Positions 20,892-29,209 of a stretch of 64,000 nucleotides of DNA are shown here, in pieces. The stretch is taken from NCBI RefSeq assembly GCF_000300275.1, contig NZ_AMRN01000002.1, forward strand, positions 62,001 to 126,000. The letters are read 5' to 3'. Made by a program: the position numbers and the translations under genes. Positions within the stretch are counted from its first letter, which is position 1; each line of letters starts with the position of its first letter. The DNA comes from Thalassospira profundimaris WP0211 (GTDB lineage: Bacteria > Pseudomonadota > Alphaproteobacteria > Rhodospirillales > Thalassospiraceae). The notes beneath the pieces are model-generated. The model searched no databases, was not told the origin of the DNA, and saw only the letters and a program-made list of their open reading frames with translations.

Positions 20892-20937
20892 CCCGGTAAC
20901 TTAACACCGGGACCACCATATTTCAGATGGTCCCGGT
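20892..20937 (-). promoter_or_regulatory. Overlapping alternative hairpins in the leader of the M20 gene
   Basis: Three segments share pairing partners. ACCGGGACCA (20906-20915) pairs perfectly with TGGTCCCGGT (20928-20937). Its first half also pairs with CCCGGT (20892-20897). The two stems exclude each other. They lie between the small membrane gene and the amidohydrolase. There is no T-run, so this is a candidate attenuator, or a translation or processing control, not a simple terminator. Confidence 0.45.
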
Positions 20938-20949
20938 TACAGGATGTGA

Positions 20950-21438
20950 TCAGATACCCTGAAGCTTCAGGATCGCTTCGGCAACAAGAACCGAACCGGC
21001 ATAGGTGCCAAGGAAGACAAGGCAGGCAACCAGTGCCAGTTTCCAGCCGGAATGTTTGGCAACTTCGATTTCCTTTTTGGCAATCGCAAAGCCGGCATAG
21101 GCGAGAGCCGGGGTTGCAAGGGCCAGGAAGTTAACCGACTTGGCCTGTGCGACGATCCATTCCGAACCCGGGGTCCAGGGAAGGGTCGCGACAATGCCGA
21201 CCAACGAAATCCATGCAACGCTTGGCAGATAGAACGGCGCAAAGCGGGTCAGGATAAGGCCAACCATCGAGATCAAATAGATCACGATCATGCCCATAAA
21301 TCCGTCCATCAACGGTATCGCCGGTCCGACTGTGTTCATCACCAGTCCGACAAGGCAGACAATGATCAGGACGACGGCATGATCGACAAGATCAATTTTC
21401 GGGCGGGTGGTTTCTTTTGCAACAACGCTATCAGACAT
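20950..21438 (-). CDS. Small integral membrane protein, partner of the DUF3100 protein
   Basis: The 162-residue product has four or five hydrophobic helices (roughly residues 20-40, 45-62, 65-85, 100-120 and 135-155) and no soluble domain. ATG 21438 comes two bases after the DUF3100 stop, with GGGGG upstream; a TTG two codons earlier is possible. The tight coupling suggests the two proteins form one membrane complex. The size pair (276 plus 162 residues) recalls two-subunit carriers such as MadL/MadM, but I see no clear sequence match, so this comparison is only about shape. Transport of the substrate used by the M20 enzyme is a reasonable inference. Confidence 0.75.
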   Translation of the reverse strand: MSDSVVAKETTRPKIDLVDHAVVLIIVCLVGLVMNTVGPAIPLMDGFMGMIVIYLISMVGLILTRFAPFYLPSVAWISLVGIVATLPWTPGSEWIVAQAKSVNFLALATPALAYAGFAIAKKEIEVAKHSGWKLALVACLVFLGTYAGSVLVAEAILKLQGI

Positions 21439-21440
21439 GA

Positions 21441-22271
21441 TCAAGCCCCCTTGTTGTCAGCAGCGGCAAGGTCACGCTTACCAGCCGTCGCGTTATAGAG
21501 TTTTTCAACGATCGGAAGAGCAATAAACAGTCCGGCATAAAGACCTGTTGCATAGGTCAAAAGGTTGCTCGCCCCGGCAAGTGCAAGGATTTCGTCCTTC
21601 ATGGAAGGGACAACTTCCGTTAGCGCACCAGTGCAGGCCGCCATCATTGATCCGCTGCCGATCCCGCATGCCATTGCAAGGGCGCGCGGATCAAAAACAT
21701 CAATGCTGGCAAACAGTGACGCCAGAATGGCGAAAATGAAGGTCCCGAAAAGCGTACCGATCACATAAACGCCCATGACACCCGCACCTTCCGGGCTTTT
21801 AAGCGTGTAACGGTCAGCGATGATGGCAAGGTTCGGTTCACGTGCGATCGAGAAGGTCGCACCAATGGCCTCACGGCCCATTTTAAGGCCCCAAACCGCC
21901 AGCGGGAATGCCAGAACAATCGTGCCGAGGTTCCCAAGTTCCTGCAGCAACAGTGCAGGACCCGCTTCGATGATGGTTTCGATTGCCGGGCCGATGGTGG
22001 TTCCGAACTTGGCGATGAACGGCATGATCGCAATGACGATTAGCGGTGAGGCCGCCTTGACTTCTTTTTCACCGATGAACTTGCCAAATTTCGGCATGAC
22101 ATTCGGATTCATAAGGGCTGCCATGATAAAGGCATAAAGCAGCGGCAACAGAAGGATTGCCCCAATTCCCAACGGAATTTTGCGGATGCCGATCAGCTCG
22201 GCGATTGCCCCAATGATGATAACGGCTAAATGGAGCTTCCAAAGCCCCATTTGTCCCCGAAGCGCATTCAT
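21441..22271 (-). CDS. DUF3100-like integral membrane protein
   Basis: The 276-residue sequence has about eight to ten hydrophobic helices. The segments LHLAVIIIGAIAELIGIRKI, FGTTIGPAIETII, GLKMGREAIGATFSIAREPN and MACGIGSGSMMAACTGAL match my memory of DUF3100 proteins, a family of unknown function often found near M20 amidohydrolases. The glycine and serine-rich last segment and the central GRExIGATFSIxREPN block look like substrate- or ion-binding re-entrant regions. It is the first gene of the minus-strand operon, 230 bases after the end of lysR, with a LysR-type inverted repeat in between. Confidence 0.75.
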   Translation of the reverse strand: MNALRGQMGLWKLHLAVIIIGAIAELIGIRKIPLGIGAILLLPLLYAFIMAALMNPNVMPKFGKFIGEKEVKAASPLIVIAIMPFIAKFGTTIGPAIETIIEAGPALLLQELGNLGTIVLAFPLAVWGLKMGREAIGATFSIAREPNLAIIADRYTLKSPEGAGVMGVYVIGTLFGTFIFAILASLFASIDVFDPRALAMACGIGSGSMMAACTGALTEVVPSMKDEILALAGASNLLTYATGLYAGLFIALPIVEKLYNATAGKRDLAAADNKGA

Positions 22272-22470
22272 TTCCCAGTCTCCTTGACAGACAGTGGCGT
22301 TTACGACGCAAGGACACCTTTCCCATTGATGCGGGAAACCAAACGCGCCTTGTCATCCCTGTAAAATCCGGCGACGCAAAATTCATCGTTTTGCCATTTT
22401 TAGATCCGGAATTTCCGACCGAGAATGGGAACATGCCGATTCATGGGCAAGTGCCATTTTGGGATGCTTC

Positions 22471-22489
22471 TGTTGCCGAAATGGCAACA
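22471..22489. promoter_or_regulatory. LysR-type operator, copy 1
   Basis: TGTTGCC (22471-22477) and GGCAACA (22483-22489) form a perfect inverted repeat that contains a T-N11-A LysR box. The pattern TGTTGC-N7-GCAACA recurs on the other side of lysR at 23477. It lies about 200 bases before the DUF3100 gene and just after the lysR stop codon. Confidence 0.7.
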
Positions 22490-22501
22490 GGTCACGCAAG
22501 G

Positions 22502-23431
22502 TTATTCGTGTTCTTCGGGATACCAGGCGGAGCCAAATGCCTCCATCCGATCCCGGATCATGCCTGTAACAGCCCGCACTGCGGCGGTTTTGGGGCGCTC
22601 CTTGCGCACCAGCAAGTGTGAGGGAACACGCGCCAGGAAGGGATCGGTCATCGGGATGGCAACGACTTCTCCTCTGCGTAGTTGTCGTGATACCGCAAAC
22701 GCTGGCAGATAGGTAATACCGCCCCCCGACAGGACAAAATGAATGGCAACATTGATCGAATCGGCGGTCAGAAAAGCATCCCGCGCAACGCGATTTCCCG
22801 GATCGGCATTTGCCAAAAGTTTGGACACCCCGAAATTCTGATCCAGCAAGGCGGCCGGATAATTCAGCGTTTCATTCAGTTTGCAGCTTTGCTTGGAGGC
22901 AAGGGCAAATTCCGGCGGGACCAGCACGCAAAGCGGGCTGTGGTTTTCAGCGAGTAATTCAAGCTCCGGCGTGCGCGGCGGGTTGAAGACCAGCCCCAGA
23001 TCATAGTCATCGCGCAGAATGCCATGGGTGATCTTCTCGGTTCCCGCAACATCGACTTCAAGCCGAATGTCGGGGAACTCGTCGCGCAACGGGCGGATCA
23101 CGTGATTAACAAGATCGACAACAAAGCCCTCCCCGGTTGCGATGCGCACCGTCCCGGCAATGGCGCCACGGGCGGCGGCAAGATCAACTGCAAATGCTTC
23201 GTCGATTTCAATGCGCTTGCGTGCATGTGCCGCAACCATATGCCCCGTTTCGGTAAAGATGATCCCGCGTTTGGTGCGTTCCATCAAAAGCGTATTCAGA
23301 TGGGCCTCAAGGCTTGAGATCTGTCGACTGATCGCCGAGGGGGCAATACGCAAGTTCTCGGCGGCAGTCCGGATCGAGCCGGCTTCGAAAACAGCCAAAA
23401 AATAACGGAGAGGTTTGTCATCGATCTTCAT
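22502..23431 (-). CDS. LysR family transcriptional regulator
   Basis: The 309-residue product has the standard LysR layout: a winged helix-turn-helix in residues 1-60 (LRYFLAVFEAGSIRTAAENL, then IAPSAISRQISSLEAHLN) and an effector-binding domain with two periplasmic-binding-like lobes from about residue 90. It lies between the membrane/M20 operon, on the same strand, and the divergent dehydrogenase operon. Two identical-pattern inverted repeats flank it, one near its own start and one ahead of DUF3100. This suggests it controls both operons and itself in response to the substrate or an intermediate. The effector is unknown. Confidence 0.92.
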   Translation of the reverse strand: MKIDDKPLRYFLAVFEAGSIRTAAENLRIAPSAISRQISSLEAHLNTLLMERTKRGIIFTETGHMVAAHARKRIEIDEAFAVDLAAARGAIAGTVRIATGEGFVVDLVNHVIRPLRDEFPDIRLEVDVAGTEKITHGILRDDYDLGLVFNPPRTPELELLAENHSPLCVLVPPEFALASKQSCKLNETLNYPAALLDQNFGVSKLLANADPGNRVARDAFLTADSINVAIHFVLSGGGITYLPAFAVSRQLRRGEVVAIPMTDPFLARVPSHLLVRKERPKTAAVRAVTGMIRDRMEAFGSAWYPEEHE

Positions 23432-23476
23432 ATCGGGGCTTCGAATTGTGGGGCGATGTCGTAATCAGAGCATATC

Positions 23477-23495
23477 TGTTGCTGTTTCGGCAACA
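23477..23495. promoter_or_regulatory. LysR-type operator, copy 2
   Basis: TGTTGC (23477-23482) and GCAACA (23490-23495) are separated by seven bases and include a T-N11-A box. The site lies about 46 bases before the lysR start codon and about 157 bases before the divergent dehydrogenase gene, the usual place for a LysR autoregulatory site. Confidence 0.72.
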
Positions 23496-23651
23496 ACATG
23501 TTCCGGCAATTGATCTTGAAACAGCGGTGCTTCCGCCGGAAGTTGATCAGGAAATCAAAACAGAAAAGGGCGGAAAAGGGCGGTCAAAGGCGAAGGTTGT
23601 AACCTTTGATGCAGCGCGTAACGACCCCAAAGCAGCAAAGAGGCAGCAATC

Positions 23652-24566
23652 GTGACACAAACACACATCAATGGCAGCGGAACCGTCGGGGTCATTGGGC
23701 TTGGAAATATGGGGCTTGGTATGGCGCGCACACTTTTGCGCGAGGGCCACGCTGTAACCGGGTTCGACCTTTCCGTCGAACGCCAGGCGGATGCTGCGCG
23801 CGATGGTGTGACCATCGTTGCCACCCAACAGGAACTTTTTAGCGCCTGTGAGACCATAATCCTTTCCTTGCCGACAGCACGCCACGTGCAAACCGTTCTG
23901 ATCGGGGATAATGGCCTTGCGTCTTGTGATCTTGCGCCGCGCCTGATCATTGATACGACAACGTCTGAACCCGATGTAACCCGCGAACTTGACGCGGCTT
24001 TGCGTGTGATCGGTCATGTCCTGATTGATGCGCCGGTCAGTGGTGGCCCCGCTGGTGCCAATAGTGGGCAACTGACCATGATGGTTGGCGGCGATGATGC
24101 CGGTTTTGCCAAGGCGATGCCGATCCTTTCAGTTCTGGGTGGCAAGATTACCCATGTTGGCCCGGTGGGGGCTGGCCACGCCGTCAAGATTATCAACAAC
24201 ATGCTTGTTGCGACCCATCTTTTGACCATGCGCGAAGCAGTCGCACTGGGCAAGGCGGCCGGGGTGGATACCAACTACCTGATCTCCGCACTTAATGCCG
24301 GTTCAGGGCGCAGTGCTGTTAGCGAAGTCAATTATCCGAAATGGGTTCTTACCGGGCAGTTTGACAGTGGCTTTACCATGGGACTGATGCGCAAGGACAT
24401 GCGCCTTGCCATGGCCTTGGCATCGCAAAAGGACGTGGCGCTTCCGGTCAGTCAACTGGCCGGGCAGATTTGGCAGGACAGTGCAGCGGCGCTTTCCGAT
24501 GACATGGATTTCAATCGCATCACCGAATTGACTGCAAACACCAACACCGCCCAGGCAGGAGAATGA
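23652..24566 (+). CDS. NAD(P)-dependent beta-hydroxyacid dehydrogenase (3-hydroxyisobutyrate dehydrogenase family)
   Basis: The enzyme should oxidise a beta-hydroxyacid to a semialdehyde, or run the reverse reaction. The nucleotide-binding loop is VGVIGLGNMGLGMA at residues 12-25. The substrate motif is DAPVSGGPAGANSGQLTMMVGG, split here around residues 125-146, and the catalytic lysine lies in GHAVKIINNML. The 304-residue length is normal. The start is GTG 23652, after a GAGGCAGC ribosome region. The stop overlaps the next gene's ATG (ATGA), so it is coupled to the aldehyde dehydrogenase. The pair could carry out two consecutive oxidations, alcohol to aldehyde to acid. Confidence 0.9.
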   Translation: MTQTHINGSGTVGVIGLGNMGLGMARTLLREGHAVTGFDLSVERQADAARDGVTIVATQQELFSACETIILSLPTARHVQTVLIGDNGLASCDLAPRLIIDTTTSEPDVTRELDAALRVIGHVLIDAPVSGGPAGANSGQLTMMVGGDDAGFAKAMPILSVLGGKITHVGPVGAGHAVKIINNMLVATHLLTMREAVALGKAAGVDTNYLISALNAGSGRSAVSEVNYPKWVLTGQFDSGFTMGLMRKDMRLAMALASQKDVALPVSQLAGQIWQDSAAALSDDMDFNRITELTANTNTAQAGE

Positions 24567-26104
24567 AAATGAGCAGCGCAGATGAACTGATGACGCGTGA
24601 CTATGCCAAGGCCATGGCACCGTTCTTTGCTGATGGTGTTGTTGGCAGTTGGGTCAATGGTGCGATCATGCCGGGCAAAGGCGTTGATATCGAATTGATC
24701 GATCCTGCAACCGGCAAGGCGTTTTTGACGTTCAAGGATGCTGGTGGCGATGTCGTCGATGCAGCTATGAAGGCGGCGGTTGCCGGGCAGCGTGTCTGGT
24801 GGGCGATGACGGCGGCGGAACGCGGCCGTATTCTTTGGAAAATCGGTGCCCAGGTCCGCGATCATCTTGAACAGCTGGCACTTCTGGAATGCGTTTCTGC
24901 CGGTAAACCGATCCGCGATACGCGGGTCGAGGTGCTTAAAGTCGCCGAGATGTTTGAATATTATGCCGGTTGGGCGGACAAGCTTCATGGCGATGTCATT
25001 CCGGTGCCGACCAGCCATCTGAACTATACCCGTCCCGAGCCATATGGCGTTGTTACGCAAATAACGCCCTGGAATGCGCCGATCTTTACGGCCGGTTGGC
25101 AGTTGGCCCCAGCATTGTGTGCGGGCAATGCGGCGGTTCTTAAACCGTCGGAAATGACGCCGCTGACCTCTGTTGCGCTTGGTGTTCTGTCGAAAAAGGC
25201 AGGTTTGCCGGATGGTGTTATTTCGGTACTGGCAGGATTGGGCCATACCACAGGTGTTGCGGCGACAACCCACGATGCCACCCGCAAGGTCGTCTTCGTC
25301 GGATCACCCAAAACCGGTTCTGTTATTGCGGCCCAAGCCGCCCAGAATATCGTGCCGTGTGTTCTTGAGCTTGGCGGGAAATCGGCGAACATTGTGTTCG
25401 AAGATGCCGATCTTAAGCGTGCCGTGACTGGGGCGCAGGCCGCGATCTTTAGCGGAGCCGGGCAAAGCTGTGTTGCCGGTTCGCGCCTGTTGGTTCAGCG
25501 TTCCGTGTTGGATCAGTTCCAGGAAATGCTGGTTACGGGTGCCAATCATATTCCGGTGGGCGATCCGCTTGATACCGCAACCCAGATTGGCCCGATCAAC
25601 AATGATGCCCAGTATCAGACGGTAAAACGCCTGATCGCGGCGGGGCGTGCCGAGGGGGCCGAAATTCTTGCAGGTGGTGTCCGCCCGGATGGGACGGCCT
25701 GTGCCGATGGGTATTTCTTGCGTCCGACGGTTCTTGGCAATGTCCGCAACGATATGTCGATTGCACGTGACGAAATCTTTGGCCCGGTTGTTTCGGTCAT
25801 ACCTTTTGAGGACGAGGTGGAAGCCATTGCCATCGCCAACGACAGCAAATTTGGCCTGGCCGGTGCGGTGTGGACTGGCGCGGTGGATCGTGCGCACCGG
25901 GTGGCCGCCAATGTGCGGGCCGGGACGTTCTGGATTAACAGCTATAAGACCATCAATGTCATGTCGCCGTTTGGCGGGTTTGGACATAGTGGCTATGGCC
26001 GATCCAGCGGCAAGGAAGGCTTGATGGAATATATGCAGCCCAAAAGTGTCTGGACCGAAACCGCGGCAAATCCGCCGGTTGCCTTTGGCTATGCGCCAGA
26101 ATGA
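24563..26104 (+). CDS. Aldehyde dehydrogenase family protein
   Basis: This 513-residue NAD(P)-dependent enzyme oxidises an aldehyde to an acid. The catalytic glutamate lies in VLELGGKSANIVFEDAD, the catalytic cysteine in GAGQSCVAGSRLLV, and the cofactor-binding ITPWNAPIFTAGWQLAPAL is conserved. The C-terminal block NSYKTINVMSPFGGFGHSGYGR resembles aldehyde dehydrogenases of the betaine/gamma-aminobutyraldehyde or aromatic aldehyde type rather than CoA-acylating ones. It overlaps the end of the upstream dehydrogenase by four bases. The substrate is not known; it is presumably the product of the upstream enzyme or of the M20 reaction. Confidence 0.93.
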   Translation: MKMSSADELMTRDYAKAMAPFFADGVVGSWVNGAIMPGKGVDIELIDPATGKAFLTFKDAGGDVVDAAMKAAVAGQRVWWAMTAAERGRILWKIGAQVRDHLEQLALLECVSAGKPIRDTRVEVLKVAEMFEYYAGWADKLHGDVIPVPTSHLNYTRPEPYGVVTQITPWNAPIFTAGWQLAPALCAGNAAVLKPSEMTPLTSVALGVLSKKAGLPDGVISVLAGLGHTTGVAATTHDATRKVVFVGSPKTGSVIAAQAAQNIVPCVLELGGKSANIVFEDADLKRAVTGAQAAIFSGAGQSCVAGSRLLVQRSVLDQFQEMLVTGANHIPVGDPLDTATQIGPINNDAQYQTVKRLIAAGRAEGAEILAGGVRPDGTACADGYFLRPTVLGNVRNDMSIARDEIFGPVVSVIPFEDEVEAIAIANDSKFGLAGAVWTGAVDRAHRVAANVRAGTFWINSYKTINVMSPFGGFGHSGYGRSSGKEGLMEYMQPKSVWTETAANPPVAFGYAPE

Positions 26105-26123
26105 TCAAATCATCAGACTAAAT

Positions 26124-26152
26124 AATAAGGGCCGCAAAAAGCGGCCCTTATT
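26124..26152. terminator. Bidirectional terminator between the ALDH and ETF-QO genes
   Basis: AATAAGGGCCGC (26124-26135) and GCGGCCCTTATT (26141-26152) make a perfect 12-pair stem with an AAAAA loop. T-rich ends occur on both strands, and the flanking genes converge. Confidence 0.9.
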
Positions 26153-26175
26153 TGTATGAGGAAAGCCGAAAAGGC

Positions 26176-27813
26176 TTACATGTTCGGGTAGTTAGGTCCG
26201 CCGCCACCTTCGGGTACGACCCAAACGATGTTCTGGGTCGGGTCCTTGATGTCGCAGGTTTTGCAATGCACGCAGTTCTGCGCATTGATCTGCAGACGCT
26301 TGCCACCATTGTCTTCGTCTTCGACGAATTCATAGACACCGGCCGGGCAGAAACGTGCCTCGGGCCCGTCATAGACGGCAAGGTTGGTGTTGACCGGAAC
26401 ACTTGCGTCTTTGAGCGTCAGGTGGATCGGCTGATCTTCGCTGTGGTTGGTGTTTGACAGGAAGACCGATGACAGCTTGTCGAAGCTGATTTTGCCATCC
26501 GGTTTCGGATAGTCGATCTTTGGCATTTCTGCGGCTGGCTTCAGGCAGGCATGGTCGGCATGGTTTTTAAAGGTCCATGGGGCCTTGCCGCCGAACAGAT
26601 AGGTATCGACCGCGCTGTAGGCCATACCACCCCAGAAGCCCCACTTGGCGAAGCTCGGTCGGATGTTGCGCACCTTGTGCAGTTCCGGATAGACCCAGCT
26701 GTCTTTCAGACGCTGCGGGTAGCTGTCCATCTGTGCAGGCGTTTCGTCGGCCGTCAGGGCCTCAAACGCGGCCTCGGCTGCCAGCATGCCGGTCTTCATT
26801 GCCGTGTGCGAACCCTTGATCTTCGGCACGTTCATGAAACCGGCCGAACAGCCGATCAGGCAGCCGCCCGGGAAGACAAGATCGGGGATCGACTGGAAAC
26901 CGCCTTCGTTCAGCGCACGTGCGCCGTACGAGATGCGACGACCGTTTTCGAAGATCTTGCGGATTTCCGGATGCGTCTTGAAACGCTGGAATTCATCAAA
27001 CGGGCTGAGATGCGGGTTTTCGTAATCAAGACCAATCACGAAACCAACAACCACCTGATTGTTATCAAGGTGATAGAGGAACGACCCGCCATAAGTGTCC
27101 TTATCCAGCGGCCAGCCAACGGTGTGCTGAATCAGGCCTTCCTTGTGCACTTCGGGGTCAACTTCCCAAAGTTCCTTGATGCCGATGCCATAGGTTTGCG
27201 GATCGGAATTTTTGCGCAGATCAAATTTCTTGATCAGCTGTTCAGACAGCGAACCACGGCACCCTTCGGCAAAGAAGGTGTATTTGGCATGCAGTTCCAT
27301 GCCCGGTTCATGGTTCGGGCCCGGCGTACCATCACGTTGCAGGCCCATGTCACCGGTCGCGATACCCTTGACCGATCCGTCTTCGTTAAACAGAACTTCG
27401 GCGGCGGCAAAGCCCGGATAAACTTCAACACCAAGGGCCTCTGCCTGTTCGCCAAGCCAGCGGCAAACATTGCCAAGGCTGACGATATAGTTGCCTTTAT
27501 TGTGCATTTGCGGCGGGGTCGGCAGCTTTTTCGCGCCGGTTTCGCTCAGCATCATGAACTGGTCTTCGCCTGCCGGCACGTTCAGCGGCGCGCCGCGTTC
27601 TTTCCAGTCCGGGAAAAGTTCATTGATCGAGCGCGGCTCCATCACGGCCCCTGAAAGGGTGTGTGCGCCGACCTCGGAACCTTTTTCAACCACACAGACG
27701 GTGATTTCTTTTTCCTGTTCCTGGGCGAGTTGCATCAGCTTGATGGCCGCTGACAGACCGGATACACCGGCGCCAACAACGACCACGTCAAATTCCATGG
27801 ATTCCCGTTCCAT
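26176..27813 (-). CDS. Electron transfer flavoprotein-ubiquinone oxidoreductase
   Basis: ETF-QO passes electrons from reduced ETF, fed by acyl-CoA and amino-acid dehydrogenases, to the quinone pool at the membrane. The 545-residue protein starts with an FAD site ([18 protein letters not shown], about 9-26). Near the C-terminus it has a 4Fe-4S site whose cysteines lie in [10 protein letters not shown] and [13 protein letters not shown]. The terminal [15 protein letters not shown] is the family ending. The start at 27813 has GGAGAG upstream; a second ATG five codons later is possible. The ETF subunit genes are not in the window. It is divergent from the uracil-DNA glycosylase gene. Confidence 0.96.
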   Translation of the reverse strand: MERESMEFDVVVVGAGVSGLSAAIKLMQLAQEQEKEITVCVVEKGSEVGAHTLSGAVMEPRSINELFPDWKERGAPLNVPAGEDQFMMLSETGAKKLPTPPQMHNKGNYIVSLGNVCRWLGEQAEALGVEVYPGFAAAEVLFNEDGSVKGIATGDMGLQRDGTPGPNHEPGMELHAKYTFFAEGCRGSLSEQLIKKFDLRKNSDPQTYGIGIKELWEVDPEVHKEGLIQHTVGWPLDKDTYGGSFLYHLDNNQVVVGFVIGLDYENPHLSPFDEFQRFKTHPEIRKIFENGRRISYGARALNEGGFQSIPDLVFPGGCLIGCSAGFMNVPKIKGSHTAMKTGMLAAEAAFEALTADETPAQMDSYPQRLKDSWVYPELHKVRNIRPSFAKWGFWGGMAYSAVDTYLFGGKAPWTFKNHADHACLKPAAEMPKIDYPKPDGKISFDKLSSVFLSNTNHSEDQPIHLTLKDASVPVNTNLAVYDGPEARFCPAGVYEFVEDEDNGGKRLQINAQNCVHCKTCDIKDPTQNIVWVVPEGGGGPNYPNM

Positions 27814-28086
27814 TTGGCCTCTCTCCTTTGGCTGGCGACCATATCGAACTGTTCCCGTTCGTTGGCCGTGAGCCGGTATTCACCGTTCAGAGTCTCGCCC
27901 AAGCCCTGAATTCTCTCATAATTCTCTATGAATACAGCTATACCGATCATGGGATCAGTTGACAATCCATAGTCACGAACGGTGTCGCGTTTGTACTCTG
28001 GCACAAAGGACCCAAAATCGTATAAGGTCATCCCAAGCAACAGCTGCGATCCCGTTCGCGGTGCAACATACATCGCCTTAGTGTAG

Positions 28087-28977
28087 ATGAGCAAACCAAT
28101 TACAGACTTTGATGTAAATAATCTCGACCCGTTCGAGGCCCTTGTCTGGCAATTTGAAATGGGCGCGGACGAGGCCATCGCCGACGAGCCGCTTGACCGT
28201 TTCAAGGCGTCCGAAAGCCTGCGTCAGAACGCGGCGAACCGGCCGGGCTTTGGCGCGAATGCGGGCACCAACCCGCAGCGTCCGGCAGGGGCGTCGGCCC
28301 GTCCGGCACAGGCAGCGGGCACCGGCCCGGCACCAATCCCGGCTGGCGCGGATGGTGGATTTTTACTGTCTGACACGCCGCATGAAGCACGCCAGTCCGC
28401 ACGTGATGCGGCGGCCGCGGCAAACAGTCTTGAGGAACTCAATGCGGCGATTGAAAAGTTTGAAGGCTGTGCCCTTAAGAAGTCCGCCAGCAATACCGTT
28501 TTTGGCACCGGCAATGTCGAGGCCAAGCTTGTTCTGGTCGGCGAAGCGCCCGGTGCTGAAGAGGACCGTCAGGGACTGCCGTTTGTCGGGCCAAGTGGCA
28601 AGTTGCTTGATGCGATGTTGCGATCCATCGGCTTGGCGCGCGAAGAAGTTTACATCACCAATATCCTGCCATGGCGGCCACCGGGAAACCGACAGCCAAC
28701 CACAGCCGAAGTCGCGGTGTGTGAACCGTTTGTGCGCCGACATCTTGAATTGATCGGGCCAAAGGTTGTGGTGTGTCTTGGCGGCAGTTCGGCCAAGACA
28801 CTGATGGAAGAAGATCGCGGGATCACGCGTTTGCGCGGCACCTGGAAGGAAGTTTCCTTTGCCGATGGCAAAAAGGCCGACCTGACTGCGATGTTCCATC
28901 CGGCCTATCTTCTGCGCACGCCGGAACAGAAACGCCTTGCCTGGCGTGATTTGCGCGCGATCGCACAAAAGCTTTAA
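28087..28977 (+). CDS. Family-4-like uracil-DNA glycosylase
   Basis: The protein should excise uracil from DNA as the first step of base excision repair. Residues 1-115 are a low-complexity Ala/Pro/Gly-rich extension. The catalytic domain starts near 118, with motif GEAPGAEEDRQGLPFVG (152-168) and the later HPAYLLRTPEQKR. Family 4 enzymes normally hold a 4Fe-4S cluster with four cysteines. Here the first is F125, the second is C128, the third is W196 (in NILPWRPPGNR) and the fourth is C212. The cluster is therefore probably absent or altered. The neighbours are unrelated, and the gene stands alone. Confidence 0.88.
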   Translation: MSKPITDFDVNNLDPFEALVWQFEMGADEAIADEPLDRFKASESLRQNAANRPGFGANAGTNPQRPAGASARPAQAAGTGPAPIPAGADGGFLLSDTPHEARQSARDAAAAANSLEELNAAIEKFEGCALKKSASNTVFGTGNVEAKLVLVGEAPGAEEDRQGLPFVGPSGKLLDAMLRSIGLAREEVYITNILPWRPPGNRQPTTAEVAVCEPFVRRHLELIGPKVVVCLGGSSAKTLMEEDRGITRLRGTWKEVSFADGKKADLTAMFHPAYLLRTPEQKRLAWRDLRAIAQKL

Positions 28978-29209
28978 GGAATTGGCGATAAACTGACTGT
29001 ATGCATGGGAGATATGCATGCGTTCGAGGTGCGTATTCTGGGGTGGGCCAAGTGCTTGATTCCAGATAAATGATTTCGCGGTTTGGCTGTTTGCTGCTAT
29101 AAGGGACGCCGTTGCACGAGGGGGAACACCGCAGGCAACGGGTTGCGAGACCAAACTGCTTCGGGATAAACACGCGGCTTGAAAACAAGTCTCGTTGGGG
29201 AAACTAATT

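Noticed and set aside
23446..23655. A 69-codon plus-strand frame before the beta-hydroxyacid dehydrogenase
   Set aside because: It lies in the divergent promoter region over the LysR operator and ends inside the start of the real gene. The composition is not convincing.
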